Shown: piece after piece, positions 45,280 to 55,286 of the stretch
How positions within the stretch are numbered: the stretch's first letter is position 1
Layout of the letters: each line of letters starts with the position of its first letter
Assembly (NCBI GenBank): GCA_030015575.1
Contig: CM057339.1
Location: forward strand, 699,000,761-699,064,760
DNA from: Agapanthus africanus
Taxonomy: Eukaryota > Streptophyta > Magnoliopsida > Asparagales > Amaryllidaceae
Length of the DNA stretch: 64,000 bases
Direction: 5' to 3'
Translations under genes and position numbers: made by a program
Notes under the pieces: generated by a model
Told to the model about the DNA's origin: nothing
The model's database searches: none
The model's input: the letters and a program-made list of their open reading frames with translations, nothing else

Positions 45280-46542
45280 GTACCTCTACACTCTTAAGAA
45301 GTATATACGCAATAAAAATCGGCCAGAGGGTTATATCATGCAAGGTTATCTTCTTGATGAAGCTACCACATTTTGTTCCCTCTATCTGGATGAGAACATT
45401 GAGACAAGGCTTAACCGGCCACGAAGAATTCAAGACGGGCCATATGGTAAAGCCGAGTATAAGAGGGTAGACACTATGTTTATCAACAAGATATACCGGT
45501 TTATCTTGCTTAATTGCGCATGTCTTGAACAAATTAGAGAGTAAGTTTTTTTGGATTAATTGTTATATCTGTGTTTGAGTGTGTATGAAATGATATAATA
45601 TTAATGTCACCATTATTTGTCGAAAACAGAATTCCTTTTAACGAGGTACGTGAGGGGCATCCTGATTGGAACGAAGAACGATTGGAAAAATATCATCAGG
45701 ATAATTTTTGTGATTGGGTCACAGATCATGTAAGTTATTCGAATAACATTTTATTGCTATCGGTTTTAATCTAAACTTGTATCATTATGTATTTGTCGTA
45801 AAATTTGTTTTGTTAGATCCACGATCCGAACTTGTCTGCATCATTTGAGAGTGATTCAATATGTTTAGCTCAATTTCCTAGTATGGAGGTTGCATATTAC
45901 AAAGGATTTGGTGTCCTTGGATACAAATTCAAAGTTAAGGACATAGAAACATCTAGAACCACTCAGAATAGTGGGATTGCGAGGGTAGGATCGGATGGTG
46001 TGATTTATTATGGGTACTTAAATTGTATACTCGGCATCTACTATCCCGGACGATCAGAACGCTTTTATATATTCCAGTGTACTTGGTACGATACGCGAAC
46101 CGATACGGACAAGTGGAGAAGCAATCTTGGGACTTGGAAAGATGAATATGGATTGACCAGTGTGAACAGACTTCGATTTAACGGTCAGGAAGATCCGTTT
46201 ATCTTTCTGAACCAAGCGTTCCAAGTATACTACTCACAGTGTTTGAAGCATCCGGGATGGAGTGTTGTATGCCGATGGAAACCCAGAGATGTCTACGATG
46301 TCCCAGAATTCGAGGACGGGGATAAGGATGAAGAAGATAGAAGGCTTAAAGTGCTCCGACCGTCTGTTTCGAAGGACGGGTTGTCTTCGACGGATCATGA
46401 AGTTACGTGGGTTAGAAATGACATCGACGATGAAATCCAAGTAGATATGTATAATGCGCCCACGAAACGAAAAAGGTTATCAGTAATGTTATATTATTAC
46501 TTCACATTTTACGTTCTATACATATATAGTCAATACTTTTAA
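45280..46542 (+). pseudogene. TNP2 exons 2-4, CACTA-1 (DUF4216 region)
   Basis: Exon 2 45280-45540 (YLYTLKKYIRNKNRPEGYI...), exon 3 45630-45729 (IPFNEVREGHPDWNEERLEK), exon 4 from 45817 (HDPNLSASFESDS..., TQNSGIARV, YYGYLNCILGIYYPG, FQCTWYDTRTD, TSVNRLRFNGQEDPFIFLNQ: DUF4216-like). Donors GTAAGT at 45541 and 45730 and acceptors ending CAG/TAG at 45629 and 45816 are good. The acceptor of intron 1 is changed: TTCATTAA where CACTA-2 has TTCTTTAG, so exon 2 would not join normally. Exon 4 either reads through to TAA at 46540-46542 or is spliced near 46476 to 46580, overlapping the TNPA-like first exon in another frame. Confidence 0.82.
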
Positions 46543-46582
46543 TGATTGCCTAATGCGTCCACGAACCGTTTATCTAGATTTG

Positions 46583-49410
46583 ATGACGATGTCGGGAGCA
46601 GCGAGGGGCGGCAGGAGCTCCAGTCATGGCAGAGGCAGAGGCAGAGCGGTTCTGCCGCCCGGAGAGCTGCGTAGGGAGCTTCAGAGGGCCGGTCTTGCAC
46701 CCAGATCGGAGACCCCTTCGGATGCCTCCTTCCGTGTGGATTTTGCCACATCTCCAGGTATACTGCACGAATATCCATTTTGAATGTAATATTACAGTTA
46801 TTCATGCCTGTTTATGTCAAAATTACTTATATTGTCAATGTTTGATTGTCTAGTTGTTGGTGATGCGTCCACATCTGGGACAGAGGCCACTCCCGCTCCT
46901 CCAGGTATGTTTATATATCATATAGTGCATGTATATTGATTTAGAATGCTATGTCATAAATATACACACATTTCTTTTGCTCTTACTTAGCAATTTTTAT
47001 TATTGTCTAGCTGTAGGTGGTGACACCACCGCACCTGCGGGTATGTTTATATATCCTATAGTGCATGCATATTGATTTAGAACATTATATTATTGATCTA
47101 CACATTCTTTTTTCAATTACTTATATAATCTATTTTTAATTGTCTAATTATAGGTGGTGCGTCCACATCTTCCGCAGGGGCCACTCCTGCCGCTTCCATA
47201 CCCTCCGCATCGTCTGCAGGTTAGTATGAATAAATATAAAATATTTATTCATTTTACATATGCTCTATAGAATAAATATGAACTTCATGGAAATTTAGCG
47301 TCAATGTTTATGTTCTAGTTGTAGGGGATGCGTCCGCATCCGGGACCCCGGTTGTTCCTCACCGGAGGAACTATCGTCCCGCTCGTGCTGCTGCCCGGGC
47401 CCAGGCTCGTGCGATAGTCACCGGAGGTATATATCACACTTCAATTTTCGTTTAAGCTTGATTTCTTAATACAACTTTGTCTTAATATTGATTGTCTTGA
47501 TATTTAGTGCAGACGCAGGGCCTCCCCATCCCCAGAGGGGGACTCGAGGCCCAAATCAGTCCCATAGGCTGAGGCCTGACAGAGCTAGGGGGAGGCAGCA
47601 TTCCCCCTCTTTTTTACCCTTGACTATCGCTATACCGGTCCTCATGCCGAGAGGTTCGGCCGGTATATGGGGGACGAGAGCCGACTCGTGAAGAACTATC
47701 CACATCACGTTGAGTGAGGCGAGCAGCACCGGCGCTGATTCGCCCTCTTCTTTGATCAGGATCGGGTACGTATTAATATATATTTTCATTTGATTTATCC
47801 AATATATTTATTATTAACACTTGCAATCTAATAACAATGTTTTTTTTGTATTTTCAGTCAGATTACGATTTTCAGCCTGTACCCGACCCTGATCACCGTG
47901 GAAGGGTGCTCGACCTTCATGCTCTGTACAATGGCCTGATGAAGAACATGCAGACCAAGGTCCGATGCAACAGGAATGAGCTGAAGGCCGACTGCTACTC
48001 CTTATGGATGGAGACCCCCGAGGCAGAGAGAGCGGCCCTCCTATCTACTCCGGCGTATGCGAGAGTCGACGTAGAGACATGGCCTCTATTGTGCGAATAT
48101 TTCGACTCCCAACGCAAACAGGTATGTATTTTAAATGTAATTCATTGTTTAGGATATAATTTATTTTTTTGTGTTCCTTAATTAGAAAACTAAATGTTAA
48201 TGCGTTGTGCAGAAATAGGCCGCTCAGAATACAGAGAACAGGAAGTCGGCGAAGAGGGGTCATCCCACCTACACAGGTGGCTCGAAGAATATTACTCGAG
48301 CCATGGAGTTATCGGTAAATTACAATAGACCGACCTTTGAGATATTCTGCAATATTAATAGTTATTTTCTAATATTTCTAATATTAAGAGTTATTTTCTA
48401 ATATTGCAGACAGCTCAGACCGTGGCGCAAGGTGGTACACCGAGCGTGCTTTCCGCATATCTTGCCGTCCACGACACCTCGACAGATCCCGCCACGGGCG
48501 AGCTTCGATATCCCGACGTCGCTACCCAGGAGTATTGCGTAAGTGTTAATATTTATTCTACCCATATTTGAAATTTTAGTTTTGGAAGGTTCAAGTTTAA
48601 ATTTTATACTTATACTTTACTGCTTAATGTGGGTGTAGGAGCGGGTGGTTGAGCAGGCCGAGGCCTCGGGGATTGATTTTACCGGACAGAGCGGTCCGAG
48701 GCTGCTGACCCCAGTTCTGGACGCCGCACACGGAGGGCACCACGGAGGTTGGGAGAGAGGCCGGGGACTGGGCCCTAGCAGGGCCCATATGAGGTTGGAC
48801 TCCACCCCGGCGGTTACTTCCTCCGTCTCCAGTGAGCGACGTGTCCAGCAGGAACTGGAGAGCTTGAAGGCCACCGTTCAGGAGTTGAAGGAGATGCTGG
48901 TATGTATACTACTTTATAGTAAAATATCATGTCATATTATAGATATCAACATATCCATAATTAGTACGTAGCTTGAGCTTATTTGGTTTTAGACTTAGGT
49001 TTGATTAATCATACATATATATGTAATTAAAATAAACAACGGTTTTCCAAACTAGATATCCAAATGGGATTTCGAAATAACTTGATAATGATACGAATTC
49101 GAATAATACACAGTTCTTACACGCTTCTTACACACGTTAGGTCCAGACGCGACAGGGTACATCGGCCGAGCCTCCACATACATCTCCTTCGGCTGCGGTT
49201 CCGCAGACTGCTCCTATAGCTCCACCGCTCGCTCAGAATCCCACAGCCACAGCTCCGCAAGCTACTACCTCGACGGCGGCTGCGCAGACCACATCGCCAG
49301 CTCCACAGGCCGCTCAGACTCCCGCACGCGCCGAATTGCATGGTTTATTGACCGAGGAGCAGGCGCGCCAGATTCTATCGTTTATCAGAGGTGGAGCTGG
49401 ACCGAGCTAG
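46583..49410 (+). pseudogene. TNPA-like gene, CACTA-1 (Transposase_24-type), eleven exons
   Basis: Exons by splice signals and comparison with CACTA-2: 46583-46757, 46854-46904, 47011-47040, 47154-47219, 47319-47426, 47508-47765, 47858-48121, 48213-48314, 48410-48538, 48639-48899, 49141-49410. Exon 1 gives MTMSGAARGGRSSS and an Arg/Gly-rich start. Exons 2-5 are short, same-phase repeats around GDAS/GGAS. Exon 6 gives YTGPHAERFGRYMGDESRL. Exon 7 gives WPLLCEYFDSQRKQ. Exon 8 carries SAKRGHPTYTGGSKNITRAM, which I match to Transposase_24. Exon 10 is coiled-coil-like (QQELESLKATVQELKEML), exon 11 an Ala/Pro/Gln-rich tail ending RQILSFIRGGAGPS. A stop opens exon 8 (AAATAG where CACTA-2 has AAACAA); exon 6 has a frameshift and an in-frame TGA at 47570-47572 that also exists in CACTA-2, so its boundaries are uncertain. 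Confidence 0.78.
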
Positions 49411-49676
49411 GGTAGATTTTTGATTCTTATTTTTTGAAACATGTATTTATTTATATGATACATATTGTACTACATTTTGAAACGATATTGATATTGGTTT
49501 ATATTTATATCATATTCAGTTTTTGGGTTTCTTTTGTATATTATATGCGTGAGATGTGTTTATGAATACTGCGATATATATTGTGTGATGATTAATTTTA
49601 TATTTTATTGATATATATATTATTGTGCATAGGGCGAGAAAAAATCAGGCATCCCTTTTTTAGAAAAAAACAGATA

Positions 49677-50175
49677 ATGTGTACCTACGGATTAATCCGT
49701 AGGTACACATGTTGCCCCTACGGTTTCAACCGTAGGGGCAAAATATCAGCATTAACTGATATTTCCCCCCTGATCTCAGTATCAGGGGGTTGGGATTGCC
49801 CCTACGGATATATCCGTAGGGGCAAACAAAGGCCCATACGGAGTTATCCGTAGGAGCAAAATATCAGGATTTCTGATATTTTGCCCCTACGGATATGTAC
49901 CTACGCATATATCCGTAGGGGACAGTACTTGGCCCTACGGATACCTCCGTAGGTACAGTTAATATATTTTAAAAACCCGTAGTTAAAATAACTTTTTTTT
50001 CCCTACGGCCTACTCCGTAGGTGCAAATGGACCTACACAGAACTTCGTAGGGGCAAGTTTTTGCCCGTAGGGGTAAGTTCAGGGCTTCAACTTGCACCTA
50101 CGGCGTTTGCACCTACAGGTTATTTTTTCGCCCCTACGGATATATCTGTAGGGGCAACCCTTATTTGTAGTAGTG
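49677..50175. repeat. Terminal repeat and subterminal palindromes, CACTA-1 TNPA end
   Basis: About ten CCCCTACGGAT/ATCCGTAGGGG motifs. The one at 49796-49825 is a perfect 30-base palindrome (arms TTGCCCCTACGGAT), the same as 11507-11536 in CACTA-2. 49411-49676 is AT-rich 3' flank of the TNPA-like gene. Confidence 0.9.
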
Positions 50176-50178
50176 GCA

Positions 50179-50621
50179 ATTCGTATGGATATCTATTCTA
50201 CCACGGTGAAGAACAAAAGGTGCTTGTTGCTCAACATGCCACCTTTTTAGAAAAAGAATTTCTTGTTAAAGAAATTAGTGGCGTAGAGGTAGAGCTGGAA
50301 GAAGTTCCAGCACTACAAACTACAACTGATGATTTACTGGAACCAGAGGATTCAGTAGTACCCGACGAACCCCAACCTCTCCGCCGATCTAGTAGGGTTC
50401 CTCATCCACCTGAGAGATACTACGGTTTTCTCATAGATGGTGGGAGCGAGGATTGCATCATGGAAGATGATGACCTGACTAGCTTCGAGCAGGCCATCAC
50501 GAGTGGGGACTCTATGAAGTGGCTGGATGCAATGCGATCTGAGATGGAATCCATGTACACCAACAAAGTATGGACTTTGGAAGTTGCTCCTGAAGGGGTA
50601 AAACCCATTGGGAGCAAATAG
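50179..50621 (+). pseudogene. Element B pol linker between integrase and RT
   Basis: The polyprotein resumes after CACTA-1: SYGYLFYH-EEQKVLVAQHATFLEKEFL (end of the integrase C-terminal region), an acidic linker, then RRSSRVPHPPERYYGFL and MESMYTNKVWTLEVAPEGVKPIGSK leading into RT. It closes with TAG at 50619-50621, where copia RTs have Trp (GSKW). Frame 50061-50178 upstream of it belongs to CACTA-1 and is not coding. Confidence 0.85.
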
Positions 50622-51494
50622 ATCTTTAAGAAGAAACTTGGTGTAGATGGAAAAGTTGAGACTTTCAAAGCTAGACTTGTTGCAAAGGGTTTTCGTCAAC
50701 GACCAGGTGTGGATTATGACGAAACTTTTTCTCCAGTGGCTATGCTTAAGTCCATCCGGATCCTTCTTGCCATTGCTACATACCATGACTACGAAATCTG
50801 GCAGATGGATGTTAAGACCGTCTTTCTAAATGGTGATTTAGAGGAGTGCGTGTACATGAATCGGCCAAAGGGCTTCGTAGACAGTGGGAGCAGCGGAAAG
50901 GTGTGCAATCTTCTTAAATCCATCTACGGGTTAAAGCAGGCATCACGGAGTTGGAACATCTGTTTTGATGTTGTAGTCAAAGAGTTTGACTTCATCAAGA
51001 ACGTAGATGAATCTTGTATATACAAGAAGGTTGCAGAGAGTAAAGTCGTCTTCCTCATATTATACGTGGATGACATACTCTTGATAGGAAATGATGTTCC
51101 TATGCTGCACTCGATCAAGCTCTTCTTATCACATCGATTCTCAATGAAAGATCTAGGTGATGCCTCCTGCATTTTGGGAATCAAGATCTATAGAGATAGA
51201 TCTAAACGGATACTGGGATTGTCCCAATCCAGGTACATTGACACCATACTAAAGAGGTTTAGTATGGAAGAATCCAAGCGTGGGAACCAACTCACGATCT
51301 CTGGACTCACTCTCTCCAAAGAGATGTCTCCCAAGACTTATTTGGAGAGAGCTCGCATGCAAGGGATACCCTATGCTTCGGCAGTTGGCTCTATCATGTA
51401 CGCGATGCTATGTACCAGACCCGATATAGCATACTCATTAAGTGTAGTGAGTAGGTATCAAGCAGATCCAGGAGAGAGTCACTGGCAGCTGTGA
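50622..51494 (+). CDS. Element B reverse transcriptase
   Basis: Ty1/copia RT in one open frame after the TAG: FKARLVAKGFRQRPGVDYDETF and SPVAMLKSIRILLAIA, WQMDVKTVFLNGDLEECVYM (first catalytic Asp in MDVK; the usual AFLNG is VFLNG here), GLKQASRSWN, then FLILYVDDILLIGND with the YVDD active site near 51064, and GIPYASAVGSIMYAMLCTRPDIAYSLSVVSRY. It closes at GESHWQL by a one-base loss near 51488; RNase H follows in the next frame. It would copy the element RNA into cDNA inside Gag particles, although this element encodes no Gag. Confidence 0.9.
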   Translation: MFKKKLGVDGKVETFKARLVAKGFRQRPGVDYDETFSPVAMLKSIRILLAIATYHDYEIWQMDVKTVFLNGDLEECVYMNRPKGFVDSGSSGKVCNLLKSIYGLKQASRSWNICFDVVVKEFDFIKNVDESCIYKKVAESKVVFLILYVDDILLIGNDVPMLHSIKLFLSHRFSMKDLGDASCILGIKIYRDRSKRILGLSQSRYIDTILKRFSMEESKRGNQLTISGLTLSKEMSPKTYLERARMQGIPYASAVGSIMYAMLCTRPDIAYSLSVVSRYQADPGESHWQL

Positions 51495-52042
51495 AGAACA
51501 TTCTCATGTACTTGAGAAGAACTAAGGAGATGTTCTCGGTGTATGGTAACGGAGAACTCCAAGTGGAGTACTTTACCGATTCGAGCTTCCAAAGTGATAA
51601 GGATGACTCTAAGTCGCACTCGGGATTTGTCTTTACCCTAAATGGTAGGGCGGTTTGTTGGAAGAGTTCCAACCAAGAAACCGTGGCAGACTCGACGATG
51701 GAGGCTGAATACATCGCTGCCAACGATGCTGCCAAAGAGGCTGTCTGGATGAGGAAGTTCATCATTGAACTTGGTGTGTTTTGATCCATTGAGCATCCAA
51801 TACCTTTGTATTGTGATAAAAATGGAGCTGTTGCTTTGGCCAAGGAACCCAGGTCCCATCAGAATTCCAGACATATTCTGAGGCGGTATCACCTGATCCA
51901 GGAGATAGTTGATCACCGGGAGATCAAGGTCTGGAGAGTTGACACGAAGGACAACACTGTGGATCCACTCACGAAGGCCATTCCCCAGATACAATTTGAG
52001 AGACTCTTCGGGATGTTGGGTATGAGATACTACAACAGCTGA
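51491..52042 (+). pseudogene. Element B RNase H
   Basis: AVKNILMYLRRTKEM, then FTDSSFQSDKDDSKSHSGF, VADSTMEAEYIAANDAAKEA, a TGA stop at 51782-51784 after IIELGVF, then PLYCDKNGAVALAKEPRS, RHILRRYHLI, DPLTKAIPQIQFERLFGMLGM, ending TGA at 52040-52042. All three acidic sites of copia RNase H are present. Followed by the polypurine tract and 3' LTR. Confidence 0.88.
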
Positions 52043-52049
52043 CCTTAGT

Positions 52050-52062
52050 GCAAGTGGGAGAT
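52050..52062 (+). other. Polypurine tract, element B
   Basis: GCAAGTGGGAGAT immediately before the 3' LTR start; the same string precedes the LTR of F. It primes plus-strand synthesis in LTR retrotransposons. Confidence 0.78.
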
Positions 52063-54287
52063 TGTTAGTTATATTTATGCTCTAGAGGCCATTGTTGTAC
52101 ATATGAAGTATATTATAGTGGATGCTTGGATATATATAGAGAAGACTTTCTTGCTCGATATGATAGTCTGCTATCTGGTTTCACTTTGTCTTCACATGTT
52201 GACTTGTATTGGTTTACTGTCTTTCTCTCACATGTTGATAAAGCCCTTAGGATATGTACTGGACTACTAGGACTATGATGAGATCATACTAGTGGGGCCA
52301 GGGTAGTCAATGAGTACATCCTATAACGGTTCCTAGTCGAGAGAGTATCGAGACAGGGCATCGATACTCCAGAGTAGACTAGCGTATACGCATCTTGACC
52401 CATATGATGGGCGATGGATGATCCCATATCCATCGGTGTTTGACATCAAAGATGGTGTACGGGTGCTCAGTGGAGACTGGGTACACTGAACGGACTCGCC
52501 GTGAACTCGTAGATGGTATTATACCTATCGTCAGATAGCAGTTCTCCAGTGACACTGGTACAGGTTAGTTTGTAGAACCGAGATCGTCATAGAGTCTTGT
52601 GTGATTCCCACTGTGCTTTGATTTCCACCTTACCACGTCCAAGAGGACGTGCAAACCGGTGGCTTTTGGGTACAGTCCCGAATCACATGGAGGCAATGAG
52701 CGATGGGAGGGGTTTCGTCTCTCCCAGTATAAGGAGTTGATGTTGTGCTGTGTTCGATTGGATATAACTGGAAGTCCCTGGCCAGGGCTGATATGGAGTG
52801 CTGCTGGTAAGAGTTATCAGTAGTTTCTCGACCCGTTATGAGCCTCACATTGACACGACTTATCGGTTACTGGGGTCTGACGTTTACCACCCCTAGACTT
52901 GATATGCAACATACTAGACGAAGAGACCGGACTGTACGGTAGTGTTACTGATTGGATTCACAGGAGAATGTACAGGCTTGTTTGTTGATCTTCTAATCGC
53001 TCAATACCTGGGTGGCTGTTACGTTTAGCTAACCGCTTGCATCTTGTGGGTGTTTGATATAATCATCACCTACTGCCGGCGTATTGACGATTCTTTAGAG
53101 TCCTACACAAAGTTTCCTGGCTCAGGAAAAACGGAGTAGGTGCACATATGTGATATGTGCTGGGACCGAGACTAATACGATATGAGATACCGTATTCGAT
53201 TCTCGCGATATGTGATATCGGCCGGGTATATGTGATATAGCCGGGTCATCGGATCAAGTGTTGATTCGATGAAAGGTTACTTGTTATATTAGTCGGTTAT
53301 ATGTAATATAGCCGGATTATCAGATCAAGTGTTGATTCGATAATTTAAGGTATAATTATATATGTGATATATTGCGTTACATTAACTAATATAAGCTCTC
53401 TTTATTGATTCTTTTTCTCACTTGGATAATACATTGATGTATATGCGATATATGTTAATTGTATTATTTTCTTTTGTTACATTATATATTATATATGTGA
53501 TATATAATATTGTAACATGTTAGGGTTACAAATGCAACAAGGGTTTTGAGACTTAACCATGTTAGGGCTTGGATTAGGGTTATTGTTTTGGATGAGCTTT
53601 GTGGAAGCTTCTTGAAGCTTTGACTTTGTCCTCATTCTTTGATATTTTGGTGAGATATTTGTTAACCCAACCCAAATCTCTACCCATGTTTTATTCTCTA
53701 CAAGGGTTAAGTATGTCATGCTTAATCCTAGATTGCAACTGTAACCACAACAATGAGTCATTATTCATCAAAAAATGTTTTTCTTCTTCTTCTTCCTCTT
53801 GAAAAAGCTTCACTAGCTTTTTAGTTTGTGGTGATTAATAGTGAGAAATTGAAAACATAAGAGAGTAAAATTCCTAATTCATCATCCTCATCTATTCTAG
53901 CCACTTAGATTAGGGTGTTCACTTCTCTAATAACTTCATTAGTGAAGTGTAAACTTGGGTTAGAGATTCTTCAAGGTAGATCATCCTAGATCAAGAAGAC
54001 TTCAACCAAGATGCCTCATTCACCACATGGAGCCTCTCAAGAGTCGGAGTTCTTGATGATTGCAGCGAAAGGACCTCAACCCAGAGCTTATGAAGCGAAG
54101 GATCAGATTACAAAGGTTGTAATCGTAAACTCTTAGAAGTAGAACTTCGTTGTATATGATACAAAACCTTGTTACCCTAATATTTCTAGCAAAGATTCAT
54201 GGTTTGTTTGCTTTGCACCACTCTAAATTTTAAAGTGGCATGATTGATGCTACCTAAACCTAGACTAGGTGCAAGGGAAGCCCAACA
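52063..54287 (+). repeat. Element B 3' LTR
   Basis: 2225 bp, TGTTAGTTATATTTATGCTC to CCCAACA, followed by the duplication CCTTG. Very similar by eye to 33026-35239, with scattered substitutions and small indels. Confidence 0.93.
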
Positions 54288-55286
54288 CCTTGTATATACA
54301 AGAAGGTTGAAGAGAGTAAGGCTGTCTTCCTCGTATTATACGTAGATGACATACTCTTGATAGGAAATGGTTTCCTATGCTATACTCGGTCAAGCTCCTC
54401 TTATCACGAGGATTCTCCATGGATGATCTGGATGATTCCTACTACATCTTGTAGATTATGATCTATGGTGATAAATCTAACTGGATGTTGGGAGTGTCCC
54501 AAATCCAGGTATATTAACACCATACTTTAGGGGTTTAGTATGGAAGATTCTAAGCGTGGTGGTTCGCCCACTTACTCAGGAATCACTCTCTCCAAAATCA
54601 AGTCTTTCAAGACTGATTTGGAGACAGCTTGCGTGCAAGGGATAACCTATGCTTTGGCAGCCGGCTCTATCATGTATGCAATTTTATGTACCAAACTAGA
54701 TGTAGCTAACTCACTAGGTGTAGTGATCAGGAATCAATCGGATCTTGGGAGAATCACTGGACAGCTGTGGAAAACATTCTTAAGTACTTGAGAAGCACTA
54801 AATGAATGTTCTTGGTTCGAGCTTCCAGAGTGATAAGGTCGACTAAAAGTCAGTCACAGGCACTGTATTTACCCTCAGTAAAGGGACGGTATGTTGGAAG
54901 AGTTCCAAGCTAAATACCGTGCCATACTAGATGTTAAAGGCTGAATACATCGCTACCAACGATGCTACCAAAGAGGTTGTCTGGATATTTTTTATTCATG
55001 AGATGAACATGGTTCCTAACATTGAGCGTCCAATAATTGTTATTGTGACAACAATGGAGTTGTGACTTTGGCCTAGGAATGCAGGCCCCATCAGTGTTCC
55101 AGACATATTCTGAGGCAAGTATCACCTGATCAGGGAGATGGTTGATCTCCAAGGGATCGAGATCAGGAGTGTGGACACGAAAGATAACACGGCGGATTCA
55201 CTCAGAAAGGCTTTTCCCTAGAGAGACTTCTATAGGACGCTGAGTATGAGATCCTGCAACAAATGGCCTTAGTGCAAGTAGGAGAT
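54288..55286 (+). pseudogene. Element A RT/RNase H remnant, 3' half
   Basis: Continues A after B: the IYKKVEESKAVFLVLYVDDILLIGN region with the YVDD motif at about 54340-54351, then the RT tail (KSFKTDLETACVQGITYALAAGSIMYAIL near 54605-54690), a degenerate TDSSFQSDK block, a broken STMEAEYIA block, and the same altered TTCATGAGATGAAC-like string as at 1-204 and in D. Frames shift repeatedly. Ends at the polypurine tract GCAAGTAGGAGAT. Confidence 0.87.

Larger units (their letters stand above)
39414..50175 (+). mobile_element. CACTA (En/Spm) transposon, copy 1
   Basis: 10.8 kb. Termini CACTGCTAAAATAGGGGG at 39414 and, on the minus strand from 50175, CACTACTACAAATAAGGG. Duplication GCA at 39411-39413 and 50176-50178. 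From left to right: subterminal repeats, GC-rich region, G-rich tract, 600-bp tandem array, TNP2 (42896-46542), TNPA-like gene (46583-49410), subterminal repeats. It inserted in element B between the integrase and RT coding parts. TNP2 has one stop and one lost splice acceptor; the TNPA-like gene has a stop in exon 8 and damage in exon 6. Probably non-autonomous but recently so. Confidence 0.95.
33026..54287 (+). mobile_element. Ty1/copia element B, complete, gag-less, split by CACTA-1
   Basis: LTRs 33026-35239 and 52063-54287, primer site 35241-35253, polypurine tract before 52063, 5-bp duplication CCTTG at 33021-33025 and 54288-54292. Without CACTA-1 the element is about 10.5 kb. Coding order is protease, integrase (38014-39413), then RT and RNase H (50179-52042), the order of Ty1/copia. 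Only a few frame breaks are visible, so it is the youngest of the A/B/D group here. It inserted in A's RT. Angela/BARE-1-like classification rests on the LTR start, primer site and protein motifs and is inferred. Confidence 0.93.

Noticed and set aside
50061-50178. First 39 residues of the frame entering element B pol at 50179
   Set aside because: They translate CACTA-1's subterminal repeats; the fusion to pol is accidental read-in across the target duplication.
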